Of a stretch of 42,669 nt of DNA, positions 1-9,254 are shown piece by piece. Source of the stretch: a virus; IMG/VR virus record IMGVR_UViG_3300009285_001108, positions 1 to 42,669 of that record. The stretch is one strand, 5' to 3'. The translations under genes and the position numbers were made by a program. A model generated the notes under the pieces. The model had not been told where the DNA came from and ran no database searches. It saw only the letters and a program-made list of their open reading frames with translations. Positions within the stretch are counted from its first letter, which is position 1, and every line of letters starts with the position of its first letter.

Positions 1-74
1 AGCGTCAATCCTACAAACGTCGGACTTGATGTAGTAAAGAGTAATTGGTTAGATTGGATTGGGTAGATTAGCAT
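1..74 (-). CDS. Tail fibre protein, N-terminal fragment (cut by window edge)
   Basis: An ATG at 74 directly follows the stop of the gp16-like gene (TAAATG) and opens a frame that runs off the left edge after 24 codons. It contains the phrase SSPTFVGLTL, which is typical of environmental phage fibres. If the first base of the window and the last base are the same nucleotide, the frame continues without a stop into the truncated gene at 42669..41021, giving one fibre of about 573 residues. The joined sequence GLTLSRDTSG matches the internal repeat LYLSRLVTSG of that gene, which supports the join. An AAAGG about ten bases upstream could serve as the ribosome binding site. Confidence 0.7.
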   Translation of the reverse strand, partial: MLIYPIQSNQLLFTTSSPTFVGLT

Positions 75-3000
75 TTACTTAGCCTTTGCCATACTTAAAG
101 CGGTCTTATAGTTTTCAATCCATTTATTTTGTAAGCTGATTAGTTCTTTTTTATCGGGGGCATTAAGCTGCTTAAGAAATTCTTTTCTGTTTTCTTTTGG
201 TATGAAACCCATCGGAGAATGACTGTTCATGGAAACTTTTATTCCGGTTAATAAATCCTTTCTTTCCTCGCCCTTTGAATCGTCAAGAATCATTCTTAAA
301 TAATCCGAAGCATCTATAATATCACCTTTGGTTATTTGTTCAGATGCGAGTTGGAGAGGGAAAGTACGGTCAGTTTTGCCATAGCCTATAGTTTCAAATA
401 TACGCTCATATATCTTAGTGGCTTTATCTTTTATCGTTACAAATTTTTGTTTATCTGCCCACTCTCCAGACCTACTTCTCCACTTGTTATATTCACTGGT
501 AACATTTTGAGAATTTAACTGGCTGTCAATTTTGTTTATAAGCGAACTGGCCAACCTGACTACGGGTGCTTGCTTGGCGAACTTAGCTATTGACTGAGGT
601 GCGAGTTTCGGATTCCTGATTGCTTCTCCGCCAAGTACGACTAATTTTCCTACTGTTGACTTGGCTGGCCCAAGTAATAAATCTTCCATTCCGTACATTA
701 CATTGGCTATAATAGGCCCAAACCCACCAGCCACTAAGTCATTCTTTATGGCGTTAATAATCTTGCCGGTATTTGTATCGCCAGATTTAACCTGATAGAG
801 AACGGACTTTTCGCTGTCGAACGCCCAATCTCTTATTATATTCTGCAATTCGCCCGCTATTCCAAGTCCAATTATAAATCTTATGAACTGTCCAATATCC
901 CTCGGTTCTCCTTTGGGCGGTAAGACTGCTTTTTTTGCGCTTTGTGCGATATTTTTAATCTGCTCAACCTGCCAACTCTTGAACTGGAATAATGTCTTTA
1001 GCCATTCGGCCATACTGTTTGCGTTCATCCACACGTTTTTAGTGGCGAGTGTTCTTGGGAACATCTCATCTCTTACTGTTCTATAGAGGCAAGCACCAAC
1101 GACTTCTGCGTCCCTACCGGCAGTATCAATAAACACATTAGCAAGTTCTTCATTTGATAATTTTGTAAGTTCTTTTATTCTAACATCATTAAAACCAGCT
1201 TTTTTAAGCCTGCTTAATGCGCGTTCTTCGCCGCCAAGAGACGCCTGAACAAGAGCGGTATATCTTTCAAGACCCCTTGTCCTGTCGGGGTCTATATCTC
1301 TTAGCAATTTTACATCTCTTTCCAAACTGAGCAATTTTACAAGAGCTATTCTCCGGTATGATGCTTCTTCGACAAGACTTCTTACTGTTCCAATTCCGCC
1401 AGATTTAACGCCGAGATTAGTTTCGGGCATTATACCCATATAATCAGGTATCCCGCCAAATTTAACCAAAGTTTTTCTCATCTCTTTTGCTGATTTTTTC
1501 CAATCTAAAGCAAGCGGCGGCAACTTCACAAAGGATTTACTTAATTGCGATAATCCACCTATCTTGTAACCCTTTACCGCACCTTCAATGGCATTAGCTA
1601 TGATATTTACTGCGTTAGTAGATGTTCCTATAGCAGCATGGTATTGTCTTATTTTGCTGGTTATGAATTTGCTGGCTGGACTACCAGGTGATTCCTGCAA
1701 ACCAAATTCAACCCTTAGATATGTCCTTAATTTATCTTCTATTTGTGAACCAAATTCATTCCCTATTTTCTTCAGAGAAACCTCAAGTTTTGGAAATCCA
1801 TTTGCTCCCCATATTCTTTGTGCTTCAATGAGAGTCCATTTTTTCCATAAAAAATTATGCGCGAATGTTCTTGCATTCCACTCTATATATTCAGTAGGCA
1901 TATCAAGTCTTGTACTCATAAAGTACGGATCAAGCCCTTCAAGTTGTGCCTTTTTGAATCTAACCATCTTCTTTATAGCGTCAGAAATACTGCTAGCTCT
2001 ACCTTCTGCCACCATTTCTCGTGCTGCTGTAAATGCCCTTGCATCTTTCGCACCTTTAGAATACGCACCCTCTACAGCCTTTTGGCCTTCTTCGCTCAAT
2101 ACATGAGGATGGGCATCGCCTTTTCCCGTTGGCAACATAGACAGCCATTTACCTTTAACTTTCCTCATTCCGCCAGTAGCCGTATATTCTGTTTGGAGTT
2201 CATCCAGGACAGCACGGTACAATTCTGAGTGTTTAATAATCTTGGGCGTTACACCTTCCGAATTAGGACTTATTCGATGATTTGTAAGTTTGGTAACGAG
2301 TTTTGTTTCTGCGACACTAAGGTCTTTGAGTGCTTCATCCATCTTTATTGCGGAATTATTGAATACTTTCTGTATTCTCCAATCAAGTCCCCGTGTTCCA
2401 GATTCGGCAGTGTCAGAAATTTGGGCAGATAATTTTTTACCTTCACTGCCAAGCCTATTCATAACACCGGAAACTCTGGATAGATTATCTTTTGCGATAT
2501 TTACCACAGATTTACCAAATAATCCAGTTTCTTTTGTAGTGTCAATGGCTGTATCAACAACCTTTTGGAGTGGTTCTATATCAACAAACCCGCCACGTGT
2601 ACCTTGAATTGGCTTCACTGCTGCCTCGCTGGCTTGCGATAATGGCTGGGGGGGGAGTATTTGCTCGGCATTCTTTTGCAAATCTCCACTTAACCTGATT
2701 TCTTTGGGGGAAACAAAATCGCTATTACTTTGCCACATTAAATCGGATGCCTTAATCGTAACTTTATATATTGCTCCGCTTTCTGAATATTGTTTTGCAT
2801 AGTTATAATCGGGTGTCCAATACTTGCCAATTTTTGCTGTGGTGTCTGATTCAAACGGTTTAGGTTTTTTAAATGGAGTAATTCCCCTGTATAGTATAAT
2901 CTCTGGATCGCTACCGTATTTTTGTATTAGGAAATTTGTAATAGCTTCTTTTGAATATACAGAGGGGGATACAAACTTATCAATATCTTTACGTATATTA

Positions 3001-4091
3001 TTATATAGTTTTACGTTTCCCGCTTCAGTTGGTACTATGACGCCCCCCTTTTCAACCTGGGGCATTGTGGGGGGCTTAGTGGATAATTGGGTAGATTTAC
3101 CAGGAGTAACATCTCCTGTTTTTGTAACAGGTTTGGCTTTTGTTGGCGGAGATATATATTTATCTCTTAAATCCTGCGGAACACCTTTGCCAGACCTTAT
3201 TGATTCTTTGGCTCTGTTTATATCTCGTAACTTTTCTGCCGCTTGGATTGCCTTTTGCTCTTGTAGTGTTTTCCCTATTACACCAGACTTGGCTAATTCT
3301 ATCTCTCTTGAACCCCAATATTTTTCAAATCCTTTGGCAAGGCCAGAAACCGCTGCTGTTACTGCAACTTCACCAACACCCCATAAAACTCCTATTCCCG
3401 ATGCAAAGTGAATAGCGTTCCAGTCAACAGGTTTTCCCTCTGTTATATTTTTACTGAATTGCATAGCAGATTCGACAGAACCAAATGTAAGTCCACTTGC
3501 AAGAATAGTTTTTAACGCTTGAGCTGCCGGTATCTTTGCAACTCCAGCACCAATACCAGTAGATGCTGTTTTAAATGCACCAATATATTTCGCTGCTGTT
3601 CCAGCGGAGACTTCTCCTGGTGTAGGTTCAAAGCCGGAAATTCTATCGACTAATTCTGCCAATGTTTTATCTCCGGTTATCTTATTAGCCAAAACATCGG
3701 TAACAGTTAATGATAATCCGCTTATGGTTTCTGCGACAGTTCTGGCTCCGAATTGTGCAACAGTTTTTAATTTGTGTTCTTCTCTAAATTCACGAACACC
3801 GTAGATAGGCGGTTCAAAATAACCAGTCTTTTCGTTGATATAACTTTTTATTTTGTCTATTTGTCTACCAAAAAAAGATGGTTCAGGCCCTGCAATAAAC
3901 TGTTGCGCATTTGATATTGGTACTTTATAATCCTTAGCTATGCCAAGTGCTATCTTCGCACGTTCTCTGGCCTGTTCTGGATTGATAGATTGAGTTTGTG
4001 GAACTAAACTGAAAAACCTGCCAATAGATTTTTCTTCCACGAATGGCTGTTCATTGTTTGTTTGAGTTGTAAGACCTTCAAATCTTCCCAT
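75..4091 (-). CDS. gp16-like internal virion (ejection) protein with ADP-ribosyltransferase-like segment
   Basis: This 1338-residue protein is the last of the gp13-14-15-16-like set, so it probably belongs to the internal core that is ejected into the host with the DNA. Residues about 165-250 are rich in Gly/Ala and hydrophobic, suited to membrane insertion. Residues about 360-475 resemble an ADP-ribosyltransferase fold: an Arg in ILYRGI (402), then GKYWTPDYNYAKQY (422-435), a beta-rich stretch IYKVTIKASDL, and SPKEIRLSGD with a candidate Glu (464). Before this lies a Pro/Lys/Thr-rich linker (310-350). The rest is long, helical and charged, as in phage polyvalent or injected proteins. There is no lytic transglycosylase motif like that of T7 gp16. 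The start ATG overlaps the stop of the upstream gene by one base. Confidence 0.75.
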   Translation of the reverse strand: MGRFEGLTTQTNNEQPFVEEKSIGRFFSLVPQTQSINPEQARERAKIALGIAKDYKVPISNAQQFIAGPEPSFFGRQIDKIKSYINEKTGYFEPPIYGVREFREEHKLKTVAQFGARTVAETISGLSLTVTDVLANKITGDKTLAELVDRISGFEPTPGEVSAGTAAKYIGAFKTASTGIGAGVAKIPAAQALKTILASGLTFGSVESAMQFSKNITEGKPVDWNAIHFASGIGVLWGVGEVAVTAAVSGLAKGFEKYWGSREIELAKSGVIGKTLQEQKAIQAAEKLRDINRAKESIRSGKGVPQDLRDKYISPPTKAKPVTKTGDVTPGKSTQLSTKPPTMPQVEKGGVIVPTEAGNVKLYNNIRKDIDKFVSPSVYSKEAITNFLIQKYGSDPEIILYRGITPFKKPKPFESDTTAKIGKYWTPDYNYAKQYSESGAIYKVTIKASDLMWQSNSDFVSPKEIRLSGDLQKNAEQILPPQPLSQASEAAVKPIQGTRGGFVDIEPLQKVVDTAIDTTKETGLFGKSVVNIAKDNLSRVSGVMNRLGSEGKKLSAQISDTAESGTRGLDWRIQKVFNNSAIKMDEALKDLSVAETKLVTKLTNHRISPNSEGVTPKIIKHSELYRAVLDELQTEYTATGGMRKVKGKWLSMLPTGKGDAHPHVLSEEGQKAVEGAYSKGAKDARAFTAAREMVAEGRASSISDAIKKMVRFKKAQLEGLDPYFMSTRLDMPTEYIEWNARTFAHNFLWKKWTLIEAQRIWGANGFPKLEVSLKKIGNEFGSQIEDKLRTYLRVEFGLQESPGSPASKFITSKIRQYHAAIGTSTNAVNIIANAIEGAVKGYKIGGLSQLSKSFVKLPPLALDWKKSAKEMRKTLVKFGGIPDYMGIMPETNLGVKSGGIGTVRSLVEEASYRRIALVKLLSLERDVKLLRDIDPDRTRGLERYTALVQASLGGEERALSRLKKAGFNDVRIKELTKLSNEELANVFIDTAGRDAEVVGACLYRTVRDEMFPRTLATKNVWMNANSMAEWLKTLFQFKSWQVEQIKNIAQSAKKAVLPPKGEPRDIGQFIRFIIGLGIAGELQNIIRDWAFDSEKSVLYQVKSGDTNTGKIINAIKNDLVAGGFGPIIANVMYGMEDLLLGPAKSTVGKLVVLGGEAIRNPKLAPQSIAKFAKQAPVVRLASSLINKIDSQLNSQNVTSEYNKWRSRSGEWADKQKFVTIKDKATKIYERIFETIGYGKTDRTFPLQLASEQITKGDIIDASDYLRMILDDSKGEERKDLLTGIKVSMNSHSPMGFIPKENRKEFLKQLNAPDKKELISLQNKWIENYKTALSMAKAK
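2667..3011 (-). other. ADP-ribosyltransferase-like domain within the gp16-like protein
   Basis: This segment encodes residues about 361-475 of the ejection protein. Seen: YRG, then WTPDYNYAKQY, then a beta strand with IYKVTIK, then a conserved-looking SPKEIRL. In ADP-ribosyltransferases of the R-S-E class an early Arg, a mid Ser/Thr-containing strand and a late Glu line the NAD site. The order here fits, though the middle motif is WTP rather than STS and the Glu is not in an ExE. Known precedent: T4 injects Alt, a virion-borne ADP-ribosyltransferase. Enzymatic activity is inference. Confidence 0.5.
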
Positions 4092-5566
4092 TATTGTTTT
4101 AGTACCCTAAGTATTTCAGTAATATTATTCGGGTCAGATTCTAATGCTTTATATATTTCTCGCCTTTCTACTTCTGGAATATCGTCCCAATATATGTCTA
4201 ATGACAAATCAGGGGCAAGGATCATATCTAATGAATCGGCAGTGTCAATAGGAGGTTCAATCGCATCTTTAACCGCTCTTTCTTCGTATAATAGTGCTGT
4301 TTCAGGATACTTGCCATTTTGTTGAAAATAGGTATCAGCCCATCTTATAAGTTCTGCATTTACTTTTTGCGACCTTGCCAGAACCCTTGCCTGTTCTGCT
4401 TTTGTATATATCCATGAATCTTCTGCTTTTCGTATTTCCTCTGACTTACTATCCATTACCGATTTAAGACTTTCCGCAAATGTTCTTGGATAAGGCTTGT
4501 TTACCTTTTCCCATGCGTTATTAAAATCTTCTCTTGATATATTTCCATCTACGAATTGGTCTAAAAGCATATCGTATGCTTCTTGTTTGCCCATCTGGCT
4601 AGTTGGTATTCCTATTACGATATTACTTATGGCAACCTGGCCGGAAACGCTTGTTTGCATTGGAGGAGTGCCAAGCCGTTTAAGATAACCGTTGTATCCA
4701 ATCCATTTCTCTTTTGTGTCATCTCCTTCCTGGTCTTTAGCAAAATTAGCAAGCTCTACATCATCGTAAGTTACAGGTTCTTTGGTTGGGTCTGCCATTC
4801 TTTCACCGAAATCTTTATAAGAATTCATATTATCAGTGAATCTTTCGGCTTCTTCTCTTCTCTTTAATGTAAGTTCATAACTGTCTATATTTGCCAGCAT
4901 TGCTTGTGCCTGTTCTGGGTCTAATATAGCAGAACTCTGAATAATATCTCTGGCCTCGTCAAATTTCCTGAGTCCTTTTAATTTGGCAACTTTATTTTCC
5001 ACGGATTGTATTTGCAGTTTTGATTTGTAGGCATTTATTTTTGTTTGTTCGACGCCGACTTCTCTCAATAAATCAGCCTGTTTTAATGCCGAATCTACGT
5101 CATCGCTTTTAATATATGCATCCGCATTTATCTGAATATCGGCTATGGCATTATCCTTCTCTATCGCCAATCCCTTAATAGTAAATGTTCTCTGCCAGTC
5201 GGGCATCACCCTGTCTTTGTACGTTTGAAGCTCGGTATTAACCCACTCATTCTTACCCTGAACCTTGTCTATATCGGATTCCCACTGGGATACGAGTTTG
5301 TCTCTGGTTTCTTTGTCATAGGTAGTTTCCAATGTAACCAAAAGGGCATTGCTTTTCTCGTCAACCTCCCTTTGCTTAGTGGATAAATCGACTTTGTTCC
5401 TAGTCTCTTGTATCTTCATTCCTAAATCGAATATCGTTCCACCTAACTGGGACGCTGCCCGCCCAATCATCTGTGAGCCGGTATCAACGTCAAGATTGGC
5501 TCTTACTGCCCCTGCTTGGCCAGATATTGTTCTTTGGGAAAACTGGACTGGAAATTCGCTTGTCAT
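4091..5566 (-). CDS. gp15-like internal virion protein
   Basis: A 491-residue, strongly helical and charged protein with Gln/Glu/Lys-rich heptad-like stretches (roughly residues 30-240 and 350-400), no signal peptide and no cysteine motif. Position decides the call: it lies between the gp14-like and gp16-like genes with one-base spacing or overlap on each side, exactly as gp15 does in T7-like phages. It probably forms part of the internal core or periplasmic tunnel during DNA ejection. No enzymatic motif is visible. Sequence similarity alone would not identify it. Confidence 0.65.
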   Translation of the reverse strand: MTSEFPVQFSQRTISGQAGAVRANLDVDTGSQMIGRAASQLGGTIFDLGMKIQETRNKVDLSTKQREVDEKSNALLVTLETTYDKETRDKLVSQWESDIDKVQGKNEWVNTELQTYKDRVMPDWQRTFTIKGLAIEKDNAIADIQINADAYIKSDDVDSALKQADLLREVGVEQTKINAYKSKLQIQSVENKVAKLKGLRKFDEARDIIQSSAILDPEQAQAMLANIDSYELTLKRREEAERFTDNMNSYKDFGERMADPTKEPVTYDDVELANFAKDQEGDDTKEKWIGYNGYLKRLGTPPMQTSVSGQVAISNIVIGIPTSQMGKQEAYDMLLDQFVDGNISREDFNNAWEKVNKPYPRTFAESLKSVMDSKSEEIRKAEDSWIYTKAEQARVLARSQKVNAELIRWADTYFQQNGKYPETALLYEERAVKDAIEPPIDTADSLDMILAPDLSLDIYWDDIPEVERREIYKALESDPNNITEILRVLKQ

Positions 5567-5567
5567 A

Positions 5568-6224
5568 TTAAAAACCCATTCCTGTTATTGGATTAACACT
5601 AAAACCTGCTCCCCCTGCCCCTGTAGGATTTGCTCCGCCAGTTCCAGTTGGTACTCCGCGTCCATTACCAAATGCACCCGCTGACTTTGCCGCACCAAAT
5701 CCCTGTAGAAGCGTACCGCCTGCCTGCATGTATGAGGCAGTTTGAGCAGCCTTACCCTTCCTAGTATAGATTTTCGACTGCATACGGTCAAGATTAGCCT
5801 GGCTTCTCAGTCTTGCGGCCTGAGTTGCGCCTTCATAACCCATGAGCATATTGTCAAGTTCAAACTCCGCCGCCTGTTTAGCCTGAATAAGAAGCGGTGC
5901 GCCTTCGGTTGTAATAGCCCCACTTGCCCCTAGATTGGCCGCTAGTGTACCCATCTGCCTATCAGAGGCCTCAACCTGCCTTCTCTGTTCTAAAGCCGTT
6001 TTGGCCTCAACCTGCTTAGCCTCTTGGTCTGCTAAGGCAGCATTGTATTTAGACATATTCGCAGCAGATTTCGCTTCTTGCCTTGCCGCTTCGCCCTGAT
6101 AAAGCTGACCACCGGCCATAAGACCTGCACCGGCAATAAGAAGAGCGGCGGGCCCATATCTCCTACTACATAGTTTTTCCGGTACTCTAAAGACTATACC
6201 ATTTCGTTCAATATAATTTACCAT
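5568..6224 (-). CDS. gp14-like internal virion protein
   Basis: About 218 residues from the ATG chosen here. A Gly/Ala hydrophobic stretch (YGPAALLIAGAGLMAGG) is followed by a long helix of the type EAARQEAKSAANMSKYNAAL..EAKQVEAKTALEQRR and then ASDRQMGTLAANLGASGA, the pattern of gp14-like internal proteins in podoviruses. The C-terminus is Gly-rich. It overlaps the end of the upstream acetyltransferase gene. The frame is open back to 6275, and an AGGAG-like sequence just before YGPAALL leaves the exact start uncertain. gp14-like proteins form the outer-membrane part of the ejection channel in T7; the same role here is inferred from position and the hydrophobic segment. Confidence 0.7.
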   Translation of the reverse strand: MVNYIERNGIVFRVPEKLCSRRYGPAALLIAGAGLMAGGQLYQGEAARQEAKSAANMSKYNAALADQEAKQVEAKTALEQRRQVEASDRQMGTLAANLGASGAITTEGAPLLIQAKQAAEFELDNMLMGYEGATQAARLRSQANLDRMQSKIYTRKGKAAQTASYMQAGGTLLQGFGAAKSAGAFGNGRGVPTGTGGANPTGAGGAGFSVNPITGMGF

Positions 6225-6627
6225 AGCAAATTGCATTTCCACCATCGGGATAATAACATTCTTTGAAACCATCACGCTTAAAACCTAGAAACTCTACGAG
6301 TTCTCTTGCCTTTGGGAAATCTTCCCTCACCGTTGCTTCAACCCTTTTGAGTTTGTGTATATCAACCAATTCTTCCAGTGCATTGTTCATGCACAAAACC
6401 AGTGCGGTCTTGTAGGTTAGTGCGTCTTTATGGAGTATAATCCACACCTCGCCCATACCTTGCCAATAAATAACGACACCGCCAACCCCGATGATACTAT
6501 CATTAACTATCGCGGTTCTCGCGTAGCCTGACAAGTCTAAAGAAGGGTATCTTTTAACCGCTTCTTCGATTGGATTAGCGGATACGTAATCTATATCAGA
6601 TTGCACCGAAGGACGAAGTACTATCAT
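6208..6627 (-). CDS. GNAT-fold acetyltransferase-like protein, gp13-like
   Basis: 139 residues beginning MIVLRPSVQSDIDYV, a usual GNAT start, with a central GVGGVVIYWQGMGEVWIIL strand pair and a C-terminal FPKARELVEFLGFKRDGF motif, which is typical of GNAT motif B. T7 gp13 has the same fold and the same position ahead of gp14. Its start ATG overlaps the stop of the upstream gene (ATGA-type junction at 6627). The acetyl-CoA loop (Q/RxxGxG/A) is poorly preserved, so it may be a structural or assembly protein without acetyltransferase activity. Confidence 0.75.
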   Translation of the reverse strand: MIVLRPSVQSDIDYVSANPIEEAVKRYPSLDLSGYARTAIVNDSIIGVGGVVIYWQGMGEVWIILHKDALTYKTALVLCMNNALEELVDIHKLKRVEATVREDFPKARELVEFLGFKRDGFKECYYPDGGNAICYGKLY

Positions 6628-7040
6628 TAGAATATATAGCCAAATACCGCAATTGTGGCAGTTGCGGCAATAGAGGATGCTCCAGCAACTATGTAAATTC
6701 CAAACTCCCTATCGACAGCAGCGGTTGCATCTCCATCAATTACTTTGTAATCATCACTGACTGCAACCAAGTGCATATAATCGGTAGTAGTTATCATGTC
6801 GGCTATGCCCGCTTCGGCATTGAGAAAACTTTGCGTTGCGCTTGCCGCGCCAGTTCCAAAATCCACATCAGTACATCCGGCCAAGGATGCACTAGGATTT
6901 CTGATTATAACATCGGTAATAACGCAATCCTTGCCTTTGGGGACAGTATATAATATCTGTTTTGTCGAATTGGCATTTGTTCCCATAGTAACGCTGGTAC
7001 TGCTGAGCAATGCTATTCCTTTTTCTTTCAAATCTGCCAC
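6627..7040 (-). CDS. Small beta-rich virion protein
   Basis: 137 residues, rich in Thr/Ser/Ala/Val, with strand-like alternation and the phrase ILYTVPKGKDCVITDVIIRNPSA. A very similar phrase (LIYTVPTGYDLVITDAYGYK) occurs near the C-terminus of the repeat protein at 15720-17186, so both probably share a beta-sandwich module. It sits between the tail spike and the ejection-protein cluster. The start follows an AAGGAG-type ribosome binding site. Likely a minor structural, decoration or head-fibre component; no family could be named with certainty. Confidence 0.6.
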   Translation of the reverse strand: MADLKEKGIALLSSTSVTMGTNANSTKQILYTVPKGKDCVITDVIIRNPSASLAGCTDVDFGTGAASATQSFLNAEAGIADMITTTDYMHLVAVSDDYKVIDGDATAAVDREFGIYIVAGASSIAATATIAVFGYIF

Positions 7041-7058
7041 GCTATAACTCCTTAAAGT

Positions 7059-9254
7059 TTATATTGATACTAGTTCGTTTTCATAAAAAACAATGTCGTT
7101 CTCGTAAGATACTATATTGGGAATAATTAACGGAACACCCAGTTCGGTCGGCATGGCGTAAATGTCACCCTCAAGATACGTTAATGCGTCATTCTTATTA
7201 TCAAATTGAACTACCTGAACAGCAGAAAAACGCACTTTTGCAACAGATGCAATCTCGTTATATAAAAAGAACCTGTCGTTGCCGCTTGCATCAGAAAGAG
7301 AAATACCAGATACCGTCTGCCAAACACCGTCCTTAACGGCTATTTTGCTATTATGCGTAGAATGTAAAACATCATCACCAGTCAATGATACCGTTAAACT
7401 GGAGTCTGCTCCCACACCCTTAACATTATAAGACCAGACATACCACTTTCCGCTTGTAACTACAAACGGCCATATCTGTAACGAGTCACCGTATGCCATA
7501 CTGGCTTCAAAATCCACCTCTATACATCTTCCGAACTGGCCATCATGTACCTGATACCTCACAACTGAATTCGGAGTAGCCGATGGGGTAAATGTAGTTA
7601 TGCAAGCTGCACCAGTGGTAACTAAATTGATATGGTCTGAGGTTAATCCCGTTCTTCTGGTAGTTAGATAAGAAACGCCATAATTAGATGTATTAAACAC
7701 ATTAGGATTAATTAGGTAACTATTGAAATGGTTTCCGCTAGAGGCACTATTGATTGAACTGTGATGCGTTACTATGCTGCTGGTTTCAGTTTGAACCCAC
7801 GTGGCTTGATTTAGATTGCAATTAAACGTATTCACCCGACATGTATCGAATGTGTAACTTTCAAGTTTCGTATTATTTATAACAAGGTTCTGAACATCCT
7901 TGAAATACGTGGCTATTGGCGTTATTGCGTCAATGGTATGACCATATCCAGAAGCAACGCCGTTGCCTTCGAGATGAATATTGTCTATCGTCAATGGACT
8001 ATTATCTATCGTAAATCCATAACTTGTCACATAAATCGCGAAGTTGTTTAATTCAAATAAATCATATTCAAATCTAGTCTCATAACCGTCGTTACTTGCC
8101 CCGCCATCGCCATTAATATACACGGCAGCGTATCTATTCCCTGTCCAGTAATTAAACCGGAAAATCTCATCCCCTACATGCCCACTTGTCCCTCCGCTGG
8201 TTGCATACCAGCCGTAATTATTACTTGCAAATTTACAGTCATGGATATTATTGCCCATTCCCCATACAGCCTTAATGGCGTAATCGCATTCACTGAACCA
8301 GCAATGAGATATTTCGCAGGATGTCTCACCGGCATTAAGATAAATTCCATTACCTTCTCTTGCGGCGGCAATATTACCATCAAACTTAAGATCAGATATT
8401 AACCTCTTTTTCCAGTTTCCAACGCCGGTAATAGTTAGTGCGTAATTCCCCGCCGAGTTTGCTTTTAAGATTGTACCGTAACCCGCCCCCTTATAGCTCA
8501 CTAATGAGTCGGTATTAGCATCTGTAACTTCTATACGATAAGTACCATCTGGAAAATATACCGTTCCGTTGCCGGCCGCAGCGGCCGCAGCAATAGCAAG
8601 GTCAACATAAGCGGAATCGTCCGTAGTGCCATCTCCTGTTGCTCCGTAATCTCTCACATCGAATACATGGTCAATATTCAGTAAAACCTTTGCATCTTGA
8701 GCATCGGCAGCTTCAACTAAACTCGTGCCGAACGCCGTCATTGACACAGAACCAGTAGCAACAGAAACAGAAGCGGTTGGTTTGCCGGCAGAATCGAAAG
8801 TCAAATTCTTACTTGCTCGGTCTATGGAATTTGGAAGCACATCTATCGAAGATGTTGGGTCTGTATCTGGAAATCTTAGAGTTCTTTCAATTGCATCGCT
8901 GTTTTCTACAATGAGTCTTGTATTCTTGTCCAGTGCCGCTTCGACGTTATCAGCATTAAACGTACCGCCCTGCTCTAAGTCCAGAGTCTGGGTCATGGCA
9001 GTATCTCTTATGACGTGAATCTGATAACTGCTCGATACGAATGGTGTAATTGTAGTAATTGTTCCACCGGCAGAACCATTATTGAGAAGCGTATAATGCG
9101 TATCTTGAGTTAGGGCTGTTTCATCGCCGGTAGAAATTTCTCTTTTTATTACCGTAATATCGCTGTCATTGACTATCGGAAAAGAAAACGACACTGTCTG
9201 TGCTGCACCAGTTCCAACTGCCGATGTTCTTGCTGTTTGATTGGAAATTGTCAT
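7059..9254 (-). CDS. Tail spike/fibre with T7-fibre-like N-terminus and pectate-lyase beta-helix
   Basis: 731 residues. The first ~150 residues (TARTSAVGTGAAQTVSFSFP ... LDKNTRLIVENSDAIERTLRF) match the virion-attachment domain found at the N-terminus of T7-like fibres. Residues about 200-240 carry FDVRDYGATGDGTTDDSAYV and GTVYFPDGTYRIE, the start motif of the Pectate_lyase_3 right-handed beta-helix. The helix continues to about residue 480, followed by a beta-sandwich, carbohydrate-binding-like C-terminal part. It probably binds, and may cleave, host surface polysaccharide. The ATG overlaps the stop of the tail tubular B-like gene (ATGA at 9254-9251). Confidence 0.85.
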   Translation of the reverse strand: MTISNQTARTSAVGTGAAQTVSFSFPIVNDSDITVIKREISTGDETALTQDTHYTLLNNGSAGGTITTITPFVSSSYQIHVIRDTAMTQTLDLEQGGTFNADNVEAALDKNTRLIVENSDAIERTLRFPDTDPTSSIDVLPNSIDRASKNLTFDSAGKPTASVSVATGSVSMTAFGTSLVEAADAQDAKVLLNIDHVFDVRDYGATGDGTTDDSAYVDLAIAAAAAAGNGTVYFPDGTYRIEVTDANTDSLVSYKGAGYGTILKANSAGNYALTITGVGNWKKRLISDLKFDGNIAAAREGNGIYLNAGETSCEISHCWFSECDYAIKAVWGMGNNIHDCKFASNNYGWYATSGGTSGHVGDEIFRFNYWTGNRYAAVYINGDGGASNDGYETRFEYDLFELNNFAIYVTSYGFTIDNSPLTIDNIHLEGNGVASGYGHTIDAITPIATYFKDVQNLVINNTKLESYTFDTCRVNTFNCNLNQATWVQTETSSIVTHHSSINSASSGNHFNSYLINPNVFNTSNYGVSYLTTRRTGLTSDHINLVTTGAACITTFTPSATPNSVVRYQVHDGQFGRCIEVDFEASMAYGDSLQIWPFVVTSGKWYVWSYNVKGVGADSSLTVSLTGDDVLHSTHNSKIAVKDGVWQTVSGISLSDASGNDRFFLYNEIASVAKVRFSAVQVVQFDNKNDALTYLEGDIYAMPTELGVPLIIPNIVSYENDIVFYENELVSI

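Noticed and set aside
1588-2106. Plus-strand 172-codon frame opposite the gp16-like gene
   Set aside because: It is the complement of a well-supported 1338-residue gene, with no start signal. The other plus-strand frames over the late operon are rejected for the same reason.
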